Shown: positions 49,525 through 59,422 of the stretch, piece by piece
How the letters are laid out: the number at the start of each line of letters is the position of its first letter
How positions within the stretch are numbered: position 1 is the stretch's first letter
From: JACOTK01 sp963743945
Lineage (GTDB): Bacteria > Actinomycetota > Acidimicrobiia > Acidimicrobiales > CADCSY01
Assembly (NCBI GenBank): GCA_963743945.1
Contig: CAVURO010000001.1
Coordinates: 1 to 64,000, forward strand
Reading direction: 5' to 3'
DNA length: 64,000 nucleotides
The notes under the pieces: generated by a model
Database searches by the model: none
What the model was told of the DNA's origin: nothing
The model's input: the letters and a program-made list of their open reading frames with translations, nothing else
Program-made: the position numbers and the translations under genes

Positions 49525-50633
49525 CCAAGCTTGAGGACCTCCACAACCTGCACGGACAGAGCCCCTGGCTCGACAACCTTCGTCGTGACTGGCTTGCCGA
49601 CGGTGAGATGGCGGCGTGGATCTCGCGAGGTGTGCGCGGCGTGACCTCGAACCCGTCCATCTTCCAGAAGGCGATGACCACCGGCAACGCCTACGACGCC
49701 CAGTTCGGCGAGCTGGTACGCGCCGGCGTCCCGGTCGTCGACGCGTTCTGGACGATGGCTGTCAGCGACATCAAGGAGGCGCTCGGCCTCTTCGCACCCA
49801 TGCACACGGCCTCCGGGGGCACCGACGGATTCGTCTCCATCGAGCTCGCCCCCGATCTGGCGCGGGACACCGAGGGCAGCATCACAGCCGCTCGTCGTCT
49901 TGCCGGCGAGATCAACGCCCCGAACCTGTTGATCAAGGTGCCGGCCACGGCAGCGGGCATTCCCGTCATTCGGTCCCTGGTCGGCGAGGGCTGCAACCTC
50001 AACGTCACGTTGATCTTCGGGTTGGCCCGCTACCGCGAGGTCATGGAGGCCTACCTGTCGGGACTCGAGGATCGTGTGGCGGCAGGCCATGGCGACCTCT
50101 CCACGGCCCGAGGAGTGGCGTCGTTCTTCGTCTCGCGGGTCGACACCGAGATCGATCGTCGTCTGGACGAGCTCGGCGCCCCCGACGCCCTCGCCCTGCG
50201 CGGCAAGGCCGCTGTGGCGCAGTCGAAGTTGGCCTACCGTCACTTCCTCGAGACCTTTGCCGGTCCTCGCTGGGACGCTCTGGCAAGGCTGGGGGCCCAC
50301 GTCCAACGGCCCCTCTGGGCGTCGACCTCGACGAAGAACCCTGCCTATTCCCCGACGCTCTACGTGGACACCCTCATCGGGCCCGACACGGTCAACACCA
50401 TTCCCGAGTCCACACTCGTCCAGTTCGAGGAGACCGGCACCGTGGCGTCGACCATCGGCGCGAATCTCGCCGAGGCGGAGCAGGTGATGGCCGACCTGGA
50501 GACGCTCGGCATCGACATCGCCGAGGTCAGCGCCGTGCTCGAGGACGAGGGTGTCGCCGCCTTTGCCAAGGCCTTCGACGAGCTCATGGGGGCACTGCAC
50601 GCCAAGGCCGGCGAGTTCCTTGCACGGTCCTGA
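49521..50633 (+). CDS. tal: Transaldolase
   Basis: A 370-residue TalB-type enzyme that transfers dihydroxyacetone units between sugar phosphates. The start TKLEDLHNLHGQSPWLDNLR and GVRGVTSNPSIFQKAMTTGN are typical. The Schiff-base Lys lies in NAPNLLIKVPATAAGIPVIR, and CNLNVTLIFGLARYREVMEA and RPLWASTSTKNPAYSPTLYV follow. The GTG start overlaps the tkt stop, so the two non-oxidative pentose-phosphate enzymes are co-translated. Its TSNPSIF and LIKVPAT boxes are complete. Confidence 0.95.
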   Translation: MTKLEDLHNLHGQSPWLDNLRRDWLADGEMAAWISRGVRGVTSNPSIFQKAMTTGNAYDAQFGELVRAGVPVVDAFWTMAVSDIKEALGLFAPMHTASGGTDGFVSIELAPDLARDTEGSITAARRLAGEINAPNLLIKVPATAAGIPVIRSLVGEGCNLNVTLIFGLARYREVMEAYLSGLEDRVAAGHGDLSTARGVASFFVSRVDTEIDRRLDELGAPDALALRGKAAVAQSKLAYRHFLETFAGPRWDALARLGAHVQRPLWASTSTKNPAYSPTLYVDTLIGPDTVNTIPESTLVQFEETGTVASTIGANLAEAEQVMADLETLGIDIAEVSAVLEDEGVAAFAKAFDELMGALHAKAGEFLARS

Positions 50634-50670
50634 TGGTCTCGCCCCGGGAGAAGTCACGAGAGGAGTCACG

Positions 50671-53028
50671 ATGAGCAGCCTCGCCCACGATGACGACGCC
50701 CTGCTCGGTGCATCGATCGAAACGCTGGCTGTCGAGGCCAGGGCCATTCGTGACCAGGCGTTCGGCACCAGGGTGACCTGGTCGCCGAAGGTCTTCATCC
50801 CCCTCACCCAGCTCTGTCGCGACAAGTGCGGGTACTGCACGTTTGCGCAGCCACCGGCACGCCTCGACGCGCCTTATCTGGAGATGGACGATGTGCTGGC
50901 GATCGCCCGTGCCGGAGCCGATGCCGGCTGTCACGAGGCGCTGTTCACGTTGGGCGAGCGTCCCGAGCTTCGCTACCCGCAGGCCGCGGCGTGGCTGCGT
51001 GATCACGGCCACGCCACCACACTCGACTACCTGGTCTCGGCGTGCGCTGCGGTGCTCGACGAGACCGGGCTTCTCCCCCATGCGAATGCGGGAGCACTGA
51101 GCGCCGACGAGCTCAGGGCGCTGCGCGAGGTCTCGGCCTCGCAGGGCATGATGATCGAATCCCTCGACGAGCACCTCGATGCGCACCGAGGGTCGCCCGA
51201 CAAGACGCCCCAGCGTCGCCTGGCCACCCTCGAGGATGCCGGGAGGCTCGCCATCCCCTTCACCACCGGCCTGCTTGTCGGCATCGGTGACACTCGTGCG
51301 ATGCGCCTGGCAGCCCTGCGCGCCATCGTGGCGTCCCATGAGCGCCACGGCCATGTCCAGGAGGTGATCATCCAGAACTTCGTGCCCAAACCCGGCACGA
51401 CCATGCATCTCGCCTCCGCCTGTTCGGCCGATGAGCTTGCGTGGACCCTTGCGGTGGCACGGATCGTTCTGCCCACCGACGTGCACCTGCAGGCTCCTCC
51501 GAACCTCTCGCAGGACTTCGGCGCCCTCCTCCACTACGGCATCGACGACTGGGGCGGCGTTTCCCCCGTGACGCCCGACCACGTGAATCCCGAGATGCCA
51601 TGGCCCCACCTCGACCGTTTGCGCGAGGTCACGGAGGCACACGGCCACACGCTTGCGCCACGGCTGACGGTCTACCCCGCATGGACACGCCGGCCCGACC
51701 GTTGGCTCGGCGAGGCACTTCGCTTCCCGGTGCTGCGCCGCAGTGACGCCGAGAGCCTCGCCCGGGATGATCGTTGGCATGCCGGCGGCGACGCTGACCC
51801 GCCCCAACTGCTCTCGATTGATTCCACCACCATCCGTGTCGGCCCGGTTCCGGCAGGCGCGGTCCCAGGAGGCGCGCTCCCGGGAGGCGCGGTAGCGGAC
51901 GTGCTGGCGGGCGTCATGGCGGGCGAGGAGGTCGGCGTCGACGAGATCGTCACGTTGTTCTCCGCCCGCGGCCCAGAGGTCCGAGCGGTCGCCGACGTCG
52001 CCGACGAGTTACGACGCCAGGCGGTCGGTGACACGGTGACGTGGGTCTCCAACCGCAACATCAACTACACCAACGTCTGCACCTTCAAGTGCCGGTTCTG
52101 CGCGTTCTCCAAGGGTCCGCTGTCCCTCAACCTGCGCGGCGCCCCCTACCTCCTGACCCTCGATGACATCCGCGAGCGTGTCGTCGAGGCCGCCGAGATG
52201 GGCGCCACCGAGGTCTGCCTGCAAGGTGGCATCCATCCCGACTTCGACGGGGACTACTACCTCCACGTCACCGAGGCCGTCCACGATGCCGCACCGAACA
52301 TCCACATCCACGGGTTCACGGCTCTCGAGGTGACGGAGGGGGCCAAGCGTTCGGGCGAAGCGCTCGATGTCTATCTGCGCCGCCTCATGGCAGCCGGTCT
52401 CCGCACCCTTCCCGGCACGGCAGCCGAGATTCTCGACGACGAGATCCGCGCCGTGCTCTGTTCGGACAAGGTCAACACCGAGGAGTGGCTGCACGCCCAT
52501 CGCACCGCGCACCAGGTGGGGCTTCGCTCGAACGTGACGATCATGTTCGGGTCCATCGAACAACCTCTCCACTGGGCGCGGCACCTCGTCCGCACCCGCG
52601 ATCTCCAGAAGGAGACCGGAGGCTTCACCGAGTTCGTGCCCCTGCCCTTCGTGCACATGGCCGCCCCCATGTACCTCCAGGGCAAGGCTCGACCCGGACC
52701 CACCTTTCGGGAGGCCCTCCTCATGCACGCGGTCGGTCGGATCGCCTACCGAGGCTGGATCGACAACATCCAGGTGTCATGGGTGAAGATGGGTGTGGCC
52801 GGCTCGCGCCAGGCCCTGCGGGCAGGCGTGAACGATCTGGGGGGCACCCTCATCAACGAGAACATCTCCCGCGCCGCAGGTGCGTCCCACGGTCAGGCCA
52901 TGACCGAGCACGGCTTCGCCGATGTGGTCGAGCAACTCGGTCGCCAACTGTCCCAGCGCACCACCCTGTACCAGTCGGTGACCCACGCCTCGACACCGAC
53001 AGAACTGCCGGCGCCGCAGCCCGCATGA
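50671..53028 (+). CDS. fbiC: FO synthase FbiC (CofG-CofH fusion), F420 chromophore
   Basis: A 785-residue two-domain radical SAM enzyme that joins tyrosine and a pyrimidine to make FO, the flavin-like part of F420. The CofG-type half has CRDKCGYCTFAQPP (CxxxCxxC). The second half has the cluster motif CTFKCRFCAFSKGP and GATEVCLQGGIHPDFDGDYY, typical of CofH. They are joined by a Gly/Ala/Val-rich linker with 15-base repeats (GAVPGGALPGGAVADV). ATG 50671 follows GAGAGGAG. F420 is used by many actinobacterial reductases. Followed without gap by a LOG-family gene. Confidence 0.95.
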   Translation: MSSLAHDDDALLGASIETLAVEARAIRDQAFGTRVTWSPKVFIPLTQLCRDKCGYCTFAQPPARLDAPYLEMDDVLAIARAGADAGCHEALFTLGERPELRYPQAAAWLRDHGHATTLDYLVSACAAVLDETGLLPHANAGALSADELRALREVSASQGMMIESLDEHLDAHRGSPDKTPQRRLATLEDAGRLAIPFTTGLLVGIGDTRAMRLAALRAIVASHERHGHVQEVIIQNFVPKPGTTMHLASACSADELAWTLAVARIVLPTDVHLQAPPNLSQDFGALLHYGIDDWGGVSPVTPDHVNPEMPWPHLDRLREVTEAHGHTLAPRLTVYPAWTRRPDRWLGEALRFPVLRRSDAESLARDDRWHAGGDADPPQLLSIDSTTIRVGPVPAGAVPGGALPGGAVADVLAGVMAGEEVGVDEIVTLFSARGPEVRAVADVADELRRQAVGDTVTWVSNRNINYTNVCTFKCRFCAFSKGPLSLNLRGAPYLLTLDDIRERVVEAAEMGATEVCLQGGIHPDFDGDYYLHVTEAVHDAAPNIHIHGFTALEVTEGAKRSGEALDVYLRRLMAAGLRTLPGTAAEILDDEIRAVLCSDKVNTEEWLHAHRTAHQVGLRSNVTIMFGSIEQPLHWARHLVRTRDLQKETGGFTEFVPLPFVHMAAPMYLQGKARPGPTFREALLMHAVGRIAYRGWIDNIQVSWVKMGVAGSRQALRAGVNDLGGTLINENISRAAGASHGQAMTEHGFADVVEQLGRQLSQRTTLYQSVTHASTPTELPAPQPA

Positions 53029-54152
53029 CCCCCTCCCTGCCTTCCTACCGCACGGGCATCGAGGAACTCGACCGCCAACTCGTCGCCCTCCTCGACGCGG
53101 CCGGCGCAACGGTCGACCGTGACCAGCTGTTCGAGATCCTCGTCTCCGGCGTCCTGCTCGCCGGCGATCAGGCCGATCGGCTCGATCTCAAGATCAGCAA
53201 TGCTGCCCTGAAGGAGATGCGCGGGGCCTTCAACCTCTTCGCCCCGTACCGCAACATCCCCAAGGCGACCATTTTCGGCTCGGCTCGAACGCAGCGGCAC
53301 GACCCGCTCTACGGCCAGGCCTCCGAGCTGGCGGCCGCCCTGTCGGATCGCCAATGGATGGTCGTCACCGGAGCCGGCCCCGGGATCATGGCCGCGGCCA
53401 TGGAGGGGGCCGGACGGGAGCACTCGATCGGTGTGCTGATCCGCCTGCCCTTCGAGGGCGGCGCCAATCCGGTGATCGCCGGTGATCCGAAGCTCATCGA
53501 GATGAAGTACTTCTTCACCCGAAAACTGATGCTCATCAAGGAGTCTGCGGCGTTCGTTGCCCTGCCGGGCGGTTTCGGCACGCTGGACGAGACCTTCGAG
53601 TTGCTGACTCTTGTGCAGACCGGCAAGGCGAACCCGGTGCCCATCGTGTTGCTCGACATGCCGGGCGGGCAGTACTGGCAGGGGTGGCAGCGCTTCGTGA
53701 CCGAGGAGGTCGAGGGTCATGGGATGGTCGACGCGGCCGATCGATCGCTGTATCGCATCACCGACAACGTGGACGATGCCGTGGCCGAGATCGAGGGCTT
53801 CTATCGCAACTATCACTCCATGCGCTGGGTCGGCGATCGTCTCGTCTTTCGACTGCGCGCCGGCCCCACGGCCCTCGAGCTCGACGAGTTGAGCGAGGCG
53901 TTCGCCGACATCATCGTTGCCGGGCGAATCGAGTCCACTCTCCCGTTGGCCCCCGAGGTCTCGGGGGGCGACCACCTCGACCTTCCCCGCGTCATGATGC
54001 GATTCGATCGACGGAGCTTCGGACGGCTGCACTCCCTGATCGATGCCCTCAACACCCTGCGCAGCGCACCGACCGCGCCGTCGCTTCCTCCGACGGTTGC
54101 CGAGGAGGACGAGGTCGTCGAACACGACGATCAGTCACTCCCTCAACCCTGA
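53025..54152 (+). CDS. LOG-family phosphoribohydrolase
   Basis: A 375-residue protein of the LOG/TIGR00730 group, which releases a base from a nucleoside monophosphate. It contains AYRNIPKATIFGSARTQRHD, VVTGAGPGIMAAAMEGAGRE, the substrate motif ALPGGFGTLDETFELLTLVQ (PGGxGTxxE) and an extended C-terminal domain. Plant and bacterial relatives activate cytokinins; others salvage nucleotides. The ATG overlaps the fbiC stop (ATGA). A link with FO synthesis (ribityl or nucleotide salvage) is possible but unproven. Confidence 0.88.
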   Translation: MTPSLPSYRTGIEELDRQLVALLDAAGATVDRDQLFEILVSGVLLAGDQADRLDLKISNAALKEMRGAFNLFAPYRNIPKATIFGSARTQRHDPLYGQASELAAALSDRQWMVVTGAGPGIMAAAMEGAGREHSIGVLIRLPFEGGANPVIAGDPKLIEMKYFFTRKLMLIKESAAFVALPGGFGTLDETFELLTLVQTGKANPVPIVLLDMPGGQYWQGWQRFVTEEVEGHGMVDAADRSLYRITDNVDDAVAEIEGFYRNYHSMRWVGDRLVFRLRAGPTALELDELSEAFADIIVAGRIESTLPLAPEVSGGDHLDLPRVMMRFDRRSFGRLHSLIDALNTLRSAPTAPSLPPTVAEEDEVVEHDDQSLPQP

Positions 54153-54245
54153 CAGCGGCGTGGTAGCGGCGTCGGCGTCGCAATTCACACTCCGGTCACA
54201 CACCCGCAATCGAACCGACCCGCACACGCCCGAGACTGGCAGCAC

Positions 54246-55730
54246 ATGGACTGGACGAACTATCCCACGACCGGAGCGTGGGACGAGTTGATCGCGGACG
54301 GACACCCTCGTCCCGAGCTCGCGGGACTGTCCGACTACCTGGCGCGGCTGACCATCGATGAGATCATCGATCGCCAGGCAGCCGCCGACCTCGCCATTCG
54401 GGCCATGGGGGTGACCTTTGCGGTCTATCAGGACGGCGAGAACATCGACCGGGCCTGGCCGTTCGACGTGGTCCCCCGTGTCATCGTCGCGGACGAATGG
54501 CGCAGGACCGAAGCAGGCCTGACGCAGCGCATGGAGGCGCTGAACCACTTCATCGCCGACCTCTACGGCGATCAGAAGATCGTCCACGACGGGGTCTTCC
54601 CGGGCGACCTCCTCGCCGATTCGATGAACTTTCGCAGGGAATGCGTCGGTGTCGAACCGCCACTGGACATCTGGGCTCACATCGCCGGTTGTGATCTCAT
54701 CCGGGACGCCGAGGGGACCTTCCTCGTGCTCGAGGACAACCTGCGGGTGCCGTCGGGCGTGTCCTACATGCTCGAGAACCGTGCCGTCACCAAGCGGGTG
54801 TTCCCCGAACTCTTTCGCAACCTCGACATCATGCCCGTCGACGGCTACCCCAGCCGTTTGCACCAGCTGCTTGCATCACTTTCTCCACGGCCCGGCGACG
54901 AGCCACGGATCTGCGTGCTCACTCCCGGCGTCTACAACTCCGCGTACTTCGAGCACTCCTTCCTCGCCCAGGAGATGGGTGTCGACCTGGTGGAGGGCAC
55001 CGACCTGATGGTCGACCAGGACAACATCGTGTGGATGCGTACGATCGACGGCCTCGCGAGGGTCGACGTGATCTACCGACGCATCGACGACCTCTTCCTC
55101 GACCCCGAGGTCTTCCGCAAGGACTCGGTTCTCGGCGTCCCGGGCCTCATGCGGGCCTGGAGCGCCGGCACCGTCGCCATCGCAAACGCACCGGGCGCGG
55201 GAGTCGCCGACGACAAGGTCGTCTACACCTACGTCCCCGATCTGATCCGCTACTACCTCAGCGAGGAACCCAAGATCGACAACGTGCCGACGTGGCGCTG
55301 TCTGGAGGACGCTGCACGCAGCCATGTGTTGGCCAACCTCGACGACCTGTGCGTCAAGCCCGCGAACGAGTCCGGCGGCTACGGCATCTTCCTGGGCCCG
55401 TTCGCCACTCGTGCCGAGAAGGAGAAGATTCGGGAACAGGTCATCGCCGACCCCCGCAACTTCATCGCCCAGCCGGTGGTCGCCCTCTCCACCGCACCCA
55501 CCCTGTGTGATCGCCAACTGCTTCCCCGTCATCTCGATCTCCGGCCGTTCGTGTTGTCGGGAGCCGACCACTACGTGACCGAGGGTGGATTGACGAGGGT
55601 GGCCCTGCGGGAGGACTCGTTGGTCGTCAACAGCTCGCAGGGTGGAGGAAGCAAGGACACCTGGATCATCGACCCCGACGTTTCGGGTCCACCGACCACG
55701 TCACGTCACCCATCGGAGATCTCATGGTGA
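54246..55730 (+). CDS. Circularly permuted ATP-grasp protein (DUF404/DUF407 type)
   Basis: A 494-residue protein of the circularly permuted ATP-grasp family, thought to form amide bonds. Signature parts are VTFAVYQDGENIDRAWPFDV, CDLIRDAEGTFLVLEDNLRV, PSGVSYMLENRAVTKRVFPE, ARVDVIYRRIDDLFLDPEVF and LDDLCVKPANESGGYGIFLG (nucleotide loop). It is the first of four genes with alpha-E, fused ATP-grasp/alpha-E and transglutaminase-like proteins, a conserved cluster predicted to build or attach a small peptide-like product. The ATG lacks a clear ribosome site and -10 box. Confidence 0.87.
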   Translation: MDWTNYPTTGAWDELIADGHPRPELAGLSDYLARLTIDEIIDRQAAADLAIRAMGVTFAVYQDGENIDRAWPFDVVPRVIVADEWRRTEAGLTQRMEALNHFIADLYGDQKIVHDGVFPGDLLADSMNFRRECVGVEPPLDIWAHIAGCDLIRDAEGTFLVLEDNLRVPSGVSYMLENRAVTKRVFPELFRNLDIMPVDGYPSRLHQLLASLSPRPGDEPRICVLTPGVYNSAYFEHSFLAQEMGVDLVEGTDLMVDQDNIVWMRTIDGLARVDVIYRRIDDLFLDPEVFRKDSVLGVPGLMRAWSAGTVAIANAPGAGVADDKVVYTYVPDLIRYYLSEEPKIDNVPTWRCLEDAARSHVLANLDDLCVKPANESGGYGIFLGPFATRAEKEKIREQVIADPRNFIAQPVVALSTAPTLCDRQLLPRHLDLRPFVLSGADHYVTEGGLTRVALREDSLVVNSSQGGGSKDTWIIDPDVSGPPTTSRHPSEISW

Positions 55731-55780
55731 AGGTTCCGGACCAGGAAGACCCCACAAACCACGTTGGAAGGAGCGCTGAC

Positions 55781-56761
55781 ATGACCTTGCTCAGCCGATC
55801 TGCGGAGCACGTGTACTGGGCCGGTCGCTACCTCGAACGAGCCGAGGCGACCGCGAGGGTCCTCAAGAGCCACACCTCGCTCTATCTCGACCTCCCTCGT
55901 TCGGCGGGCCTGACCTGGGAACCGCTGTTGGGGCTGACCGGTGACCCTCGCGGCTTCTTCGAGCTCTACCCCAGCACGGCCGAGGAGTTCGTCGTCGGGT
56001 ACCTGAGCATCGACCGCCGCAACCCGGGATCGGTCCTGGCGTCCTTGGCCTCGGCGCGGGAGAACATGAGGATCGTCCGTTCGATCTTCCCCCCCGACGC
56101 CTGGGAGAAGCTCAATCGGGTCTTCAACCACGCCGCCGACAACGTGGGTGAGGCGGTGCCCCGGTTCTCCCGGACCACCTGGCTCAACCACGTCATCGAT
56201 TGCTGTCAGACACTTCAGGGCATCATCGGGGCCTCCATGGCACACGATGAGGCCTACCGGTTCCTCTGCATCGGCTGTCACGTGGAACGGGCCGACATGA
56301 CCAGTCGTGTCCTTGACATTCGCGCCGGCTCGCCGGCCCACGTCCGCTCCGAGCCGAACGTCGATCCGATGCGACCCTTCGATGATCTCCAGTGGATGAG
56401 CATCCTCGGCACCCTCGCCGCGCTCCAGGCGTACCGTCGAAAGGTGCAGGCACGGGTACAGGGACCCGCCGTCCTGGAGTTCATCCTGCGTGACGAGCAC
56501 TTTCCCCGGTCGGTGGCCCACTGTCTCAACGAGATGGCCGATGATCTCGGTCGTCTCGCGGAACGCCCGGAGGTGATCGTCGCCTGTGCTGCCGCTCAAC
56601 AGGTCGTCGAGGATGCACGGGTTCGGGCCCTTGCATGGGACGGCCTGCACGAGTGGGTCGACGAGCTCCAGGCAAGGCTCGACGTGGTGCACCGGCAGAT
56701 CGAGGGGGCCTACTTCCGTTCGGACCTCCCCAAGGCGCCGTTGCTGCAGGCCACCGCGTAG
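55781..56761 (+). CDS. Alpha-E domain protein (DUF403)
   Basis: A 326-residue all-helical protein of the alpha-E family, always found with circularly permuted ATP-grasp genes. Characteristic sections: LSRSAEHVYWAGRYLERAEA, HDEAYRFLCIGCHVERADMT and the helix EFILRDEHFPRSVAHCLNEM. ATG 55781 is chosen because GGAAGGAG lies at good distance; the open frame begins earlier at 55724 and overlaps the ATP-grasp gene. It probably acts as a partner subunit of the ATP-grasp ligase. Confidence 0.87.
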   Translation: MTLLSRSAEHVYWAGRYLERAEATARVLKSHTSLYLDLPRSAGLTWEPLLGLTGDPRGFFELYPSTAEEFVVGYLSIDRRNPGSVLASLASARENMRIVRSIFPPDAWEKLNRVFNHAADNVGEAVPRFSRTTWLNHVIDCCQTLQGIIGASMAHDEAYRFLCIGCHVERADMTSRVLDIRAGSPAHVRSEPNVDPMRPFDDLQWMSILGTLAALQAYRRKVQARVQGPAVLEFILRDEHFPRSVAHCLNEMADDLGRLAERPEVIVACAAAQQVVEDARVRALAWDGLHEWVDELQARLDVVHRQIEGAYFRSDLPKAPLLQATA

Positions 56762-56770
56762 ACGACACTC

Positions 56771-59422
56771 GTGACCGTGAGCATCGAGCTACCCGAGCAG
56801 CCCTTCGCGTACCACCCCGACTCCGGGTGGGACGAGATGACGGGCCGCGACGGCGAGGTTCGTCCCCACTGGCGATATCTGATCGAGGCGTTCTCCGGCC
56901 TGGGTGGCAGCGAGTTGGAGCGACGCCGCCGTGAGCTCGAACGCCTGCTGCACGACGACGGAGCCACCTATCACGTCTACGGCGAAGGGGTCAGGCGACC
57001 TTGGACGCTGGACCCCGTCCCTCTGCTCATCGACAGCGACCAGTGGCGCGTGATCGAGGAAGGTCTTTCGCAGCGGGCAGAGTTGCTCGAGCTGGTGGCA
57101 CGCGACCTCTACGGACCGCGTGAGCTGATGCGAAAAGGTCTCCTGCCTCCCGAGGTGATCCACGAGCACCCCGGCTTCCTGCGAGCCTGTGACGGCGCCA
57201 TCCCGCGCGGGGGCCAGTTCCTCCCACTGTGCGCCATGGATGTCGCGCGGGACGACCGGGGCGACCTGTGGGTTCTGGCCGATCGAACCCAGGCGCCCTC
57301 GGGCGCAGGCTACGCACTCGAGAACCGGATCGTCATGAGTCGGGTCTTCCCCAGCGTGTTCCGCGATTCCCATGTCCATCGCCTGGCCCCGTTCTTCCGC
57401 ACGCTTCGGGCAGCGCTGGCTGCGTCGGCACCGGAGGATCGCCCGACGCCGCTGACGGTCATCCTGACACCGGGCCCCTGGAACGAGACGTACTTCGAGC
57501 ACGCCTTTCTGGCCTCCTACCTCGGCTTTCCGCTCGTGCAGGGCTCGGATCTCGAAGCACGCGACGGTGCCTTGTGGCTCCGATCGGTCATGGACCCCGA
57601 GCGCGTCGACGTGATCCTGCGGCGCATCGACGACGACTGGTGCGACCCACTGGAGCTCCGCCCCGAATCCGCTCTCGGGGTCCCGGGCCTCGTCGAGATG
57701 GCCCGTCGGGGCAGGGTGGCGTTGGCCAATCCGCTCGGTGCCGGCGCCCTCGAGAATCCCGGGCTCGCCGCCTTCCTTCCCGCGCTGGCACGACACCTGC
57801 TCGGACAGGACCTTCGCATTCCGTCGGTTCCGACGTTGTGGTGCGGCGACCAGGTATCGCGAACCCATGCGCTGCAGTCGATGGAACGCTTCGTGTTTCG
57901 CCGGATCAACTCGGACCCCGATGAGATGCTGGTCGGATCGATGCTCTCGAGCGCCCGGCGTGACGAGGTGCGGCGACGAGTCGACGCGCACCCGCAGCGC
58001 TGGGTTGCCCAGGAGCTTCCCACCTGCTCGACGTCGCCGGTGCTCGATGCGGGCAGGCTGGTGGCGCGCCCCACCGTCCTGCGCACCTTCGCCGTGGCCC
58101 ATGCAGGTTCGTACATGCTCCTGCCGGGCGGCTTGACCCGAGTCGCCAACGACGGGTTGCTGCCGATCTTCTCCAATCAGACCGGCGCCACGAGCAAGGA
58201 CACCTGGGTCCTCGCCTCCGAGCCCGAGAGTCAGATCGGCATCTTTTCCGGAGGAGTCCCGACGGCAACCGTGCTCAATCCCGCTCATGCCATCTCCTCG
58301 CGGGTGGCCGAGAACCTCTTCTGGCTCGGTCGATACGCGGAACGTGCCGAGAACACGGTTCGCCTGACCCGGGTCATCCTCGATCGTCGATCGGACGCTG
58401 CGAATCGTTGGAACACCAACACCACCGAGGCCCTCAACGTGCTCCTGATCACCCTCACCCGGATCACCGGCACCTTCCCGGGATTCGCCGGTGAGGAGGA
58501 CTCCGCTGAAAGGCACGCCGGTGAAGAGCACGCCGGTGACGATGACCTGGAATCGGGCGCCTTGCACGCGGAGGGCCGAGGCCCGGACGCGGTCGACGCA
58601 GCCGTTCTCGACCGTCGTCAGCGACCCGAGGAGGAGTTGCGGTCGGTCCTGACCGACGCGAGCAGGGACGGGTCCCTCGCCTTTGACGTCGGAGCGTTGC
58701 TGTCGTGTGCGAGCGCCGTTCGAGATCAGCTCTCCCTTGATACCTGGTTGGTTCTCAACACGCTGGAGGAAGACCTCCAGGTGGTTCGAACAACGCCCGA
58801 CACGGCCGGCTTCCCCCCCGCAGCGCGAGTCGCGCTCGGCGGCATGATGAAGAGCTTCCTGGCGCTTTCCGGGCTGGTCAACGAATCCATGGTGCGAGAC
58901 CCCGGGTGGTGCTTCCTCGATGCGGGGAGGAGAATCGAACGAGCCACGCTCCTGATCGAGTTGATGCGCTCCACCGTCCTCGACACCCGAGACCCCTCCA
59001 TCGACGTCCTGGTCTTCGAATCGCTTCTCACCACCGCAGAGAGCGTCGTCACCTTTCGTCGTCGCTCACCCTCGCGTCTCGACGCCGTCGCCCTGGTCGA
59101 TCTTCTCCTGATCGAGGCAAGCAATCCGCGATCGCTCACGTACCAGCTCGACCGACTGGCCGAGAGCCTTCTCCTGATGCCGCACCACGGCATGCACCGA
59201 CCGAGCCCGGAGGAGCGCGCGGTCGCCCAGGCGCGCACCAGGCTCGGCGGGGCAGTGCCGGACGCCCTCGCGGTGATCACCGCAACCTCCGCTTCCGCAG
59301 TCCGCGAGGAGCTCGCCGCGATGCTCGACGAGCTGAGCGAGTCGCTCTCGTCCACCGCCCTTGCGATTGCCGCGTCCCACTTCCCGCCCCCACCGGTCGG
59401 AACATTTCTGGGCTTCGCATGA
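56771..59422 (+). CDS. Fused ATP-grasp plus alpha-E protein
   Basis: An 883-residue protein that repeats the two preceding genes in one chain. Residues about 1-490 are circularly permuted ATP-grasp: GATYHVYGEGVRRPWTLDPV, ADRTQAPSGAGYALENRIVM, LTPGPWNETYFEHAFLASYL, TGATSKDTWVLASE. Residues about 510-870 are alpha-E: SSRVAENLFWLGRYAERAEN, WCFLDAGRRIERATLLIELM, NPRSLTYQLDRLAESLLLMP. A charged insert (ERHAGEEHAGDDDLESGALH) divides the alpha-E half. The ATP-grasp part has diverged from the stand-alone copy, so a second activity or a heteromeric complex is likely. GTG start, coupled closely to its neighbours. Confidence 0.87.
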   Translation: MTVSIELPEQPFAYHPDSGWDEMTGRDGEVRPHWRYLIEAFSGLGGSELERRRRELERLLHDDGATYHVYGEGVRRPWTLDPVPLLIDSDQWRVIEEGLSQRAELLELVARDLYGPRELMRKGLLPPEVIHEHPGFLRACDGAIPRGGQFLPLCAMDVARDDRGDLWVLADRTQAPSGAGYALENRIVMSRVFPSVFRDSHVHRLAPFFRTLRAALAASAPEDRPTPLTVILTPGPWNETYFEHAFLASYLGFPLVQGSDLEARDGALWLRSVMDPERVDVILRRIDDDWCDPLELRPESALGVPGLVEMARRGRVALANPLGAGALENPGLAAFLPALARHLLGQDLRIPSVPTLWCGDQVSRTHALQSMERFVFRRINSDPDEMLVGSMLSSARRDEVRRRVDAHPQRWVAQELPTCSTSPVLDAGRLVARPTVLRTFAVAHAGSYMLLPGGLTRVANDGLLPIFSNQTGATSKDTWVLASEPESQIGIFSGGVPTATVLNPAHAISSRVAENLFWLGRYAERAENTVRLTRVILDRRSDAANRWNTNTTEALNVLLITLTRITGTFPGFAGEEDSAERHAGEEHAGDDDLESGALHAEGRGPDAVDAAVLDRRQRPEEELRSVLTDASRDGSLAFDVGALLSCASAVRDQLSLDTWLVLNTLEEDLQVVRTTPDTAGFPPAARVALGGMMKSFLALSGLVNESMVRDPGWCFLDAGRRIERATLLIELMRSTVLDTRDPSIDVLVFESLLTTAESVVTFRRRSPSRLDAVALVDLLLIEASNPRSLTYQLDRLAESLLLMPHHGMHRPSPEERAVAQARTRLGGAVPDALAVITATSASAVREELAAMLDELSESLSSTALAIAASHFPPPPVGTFLGFA

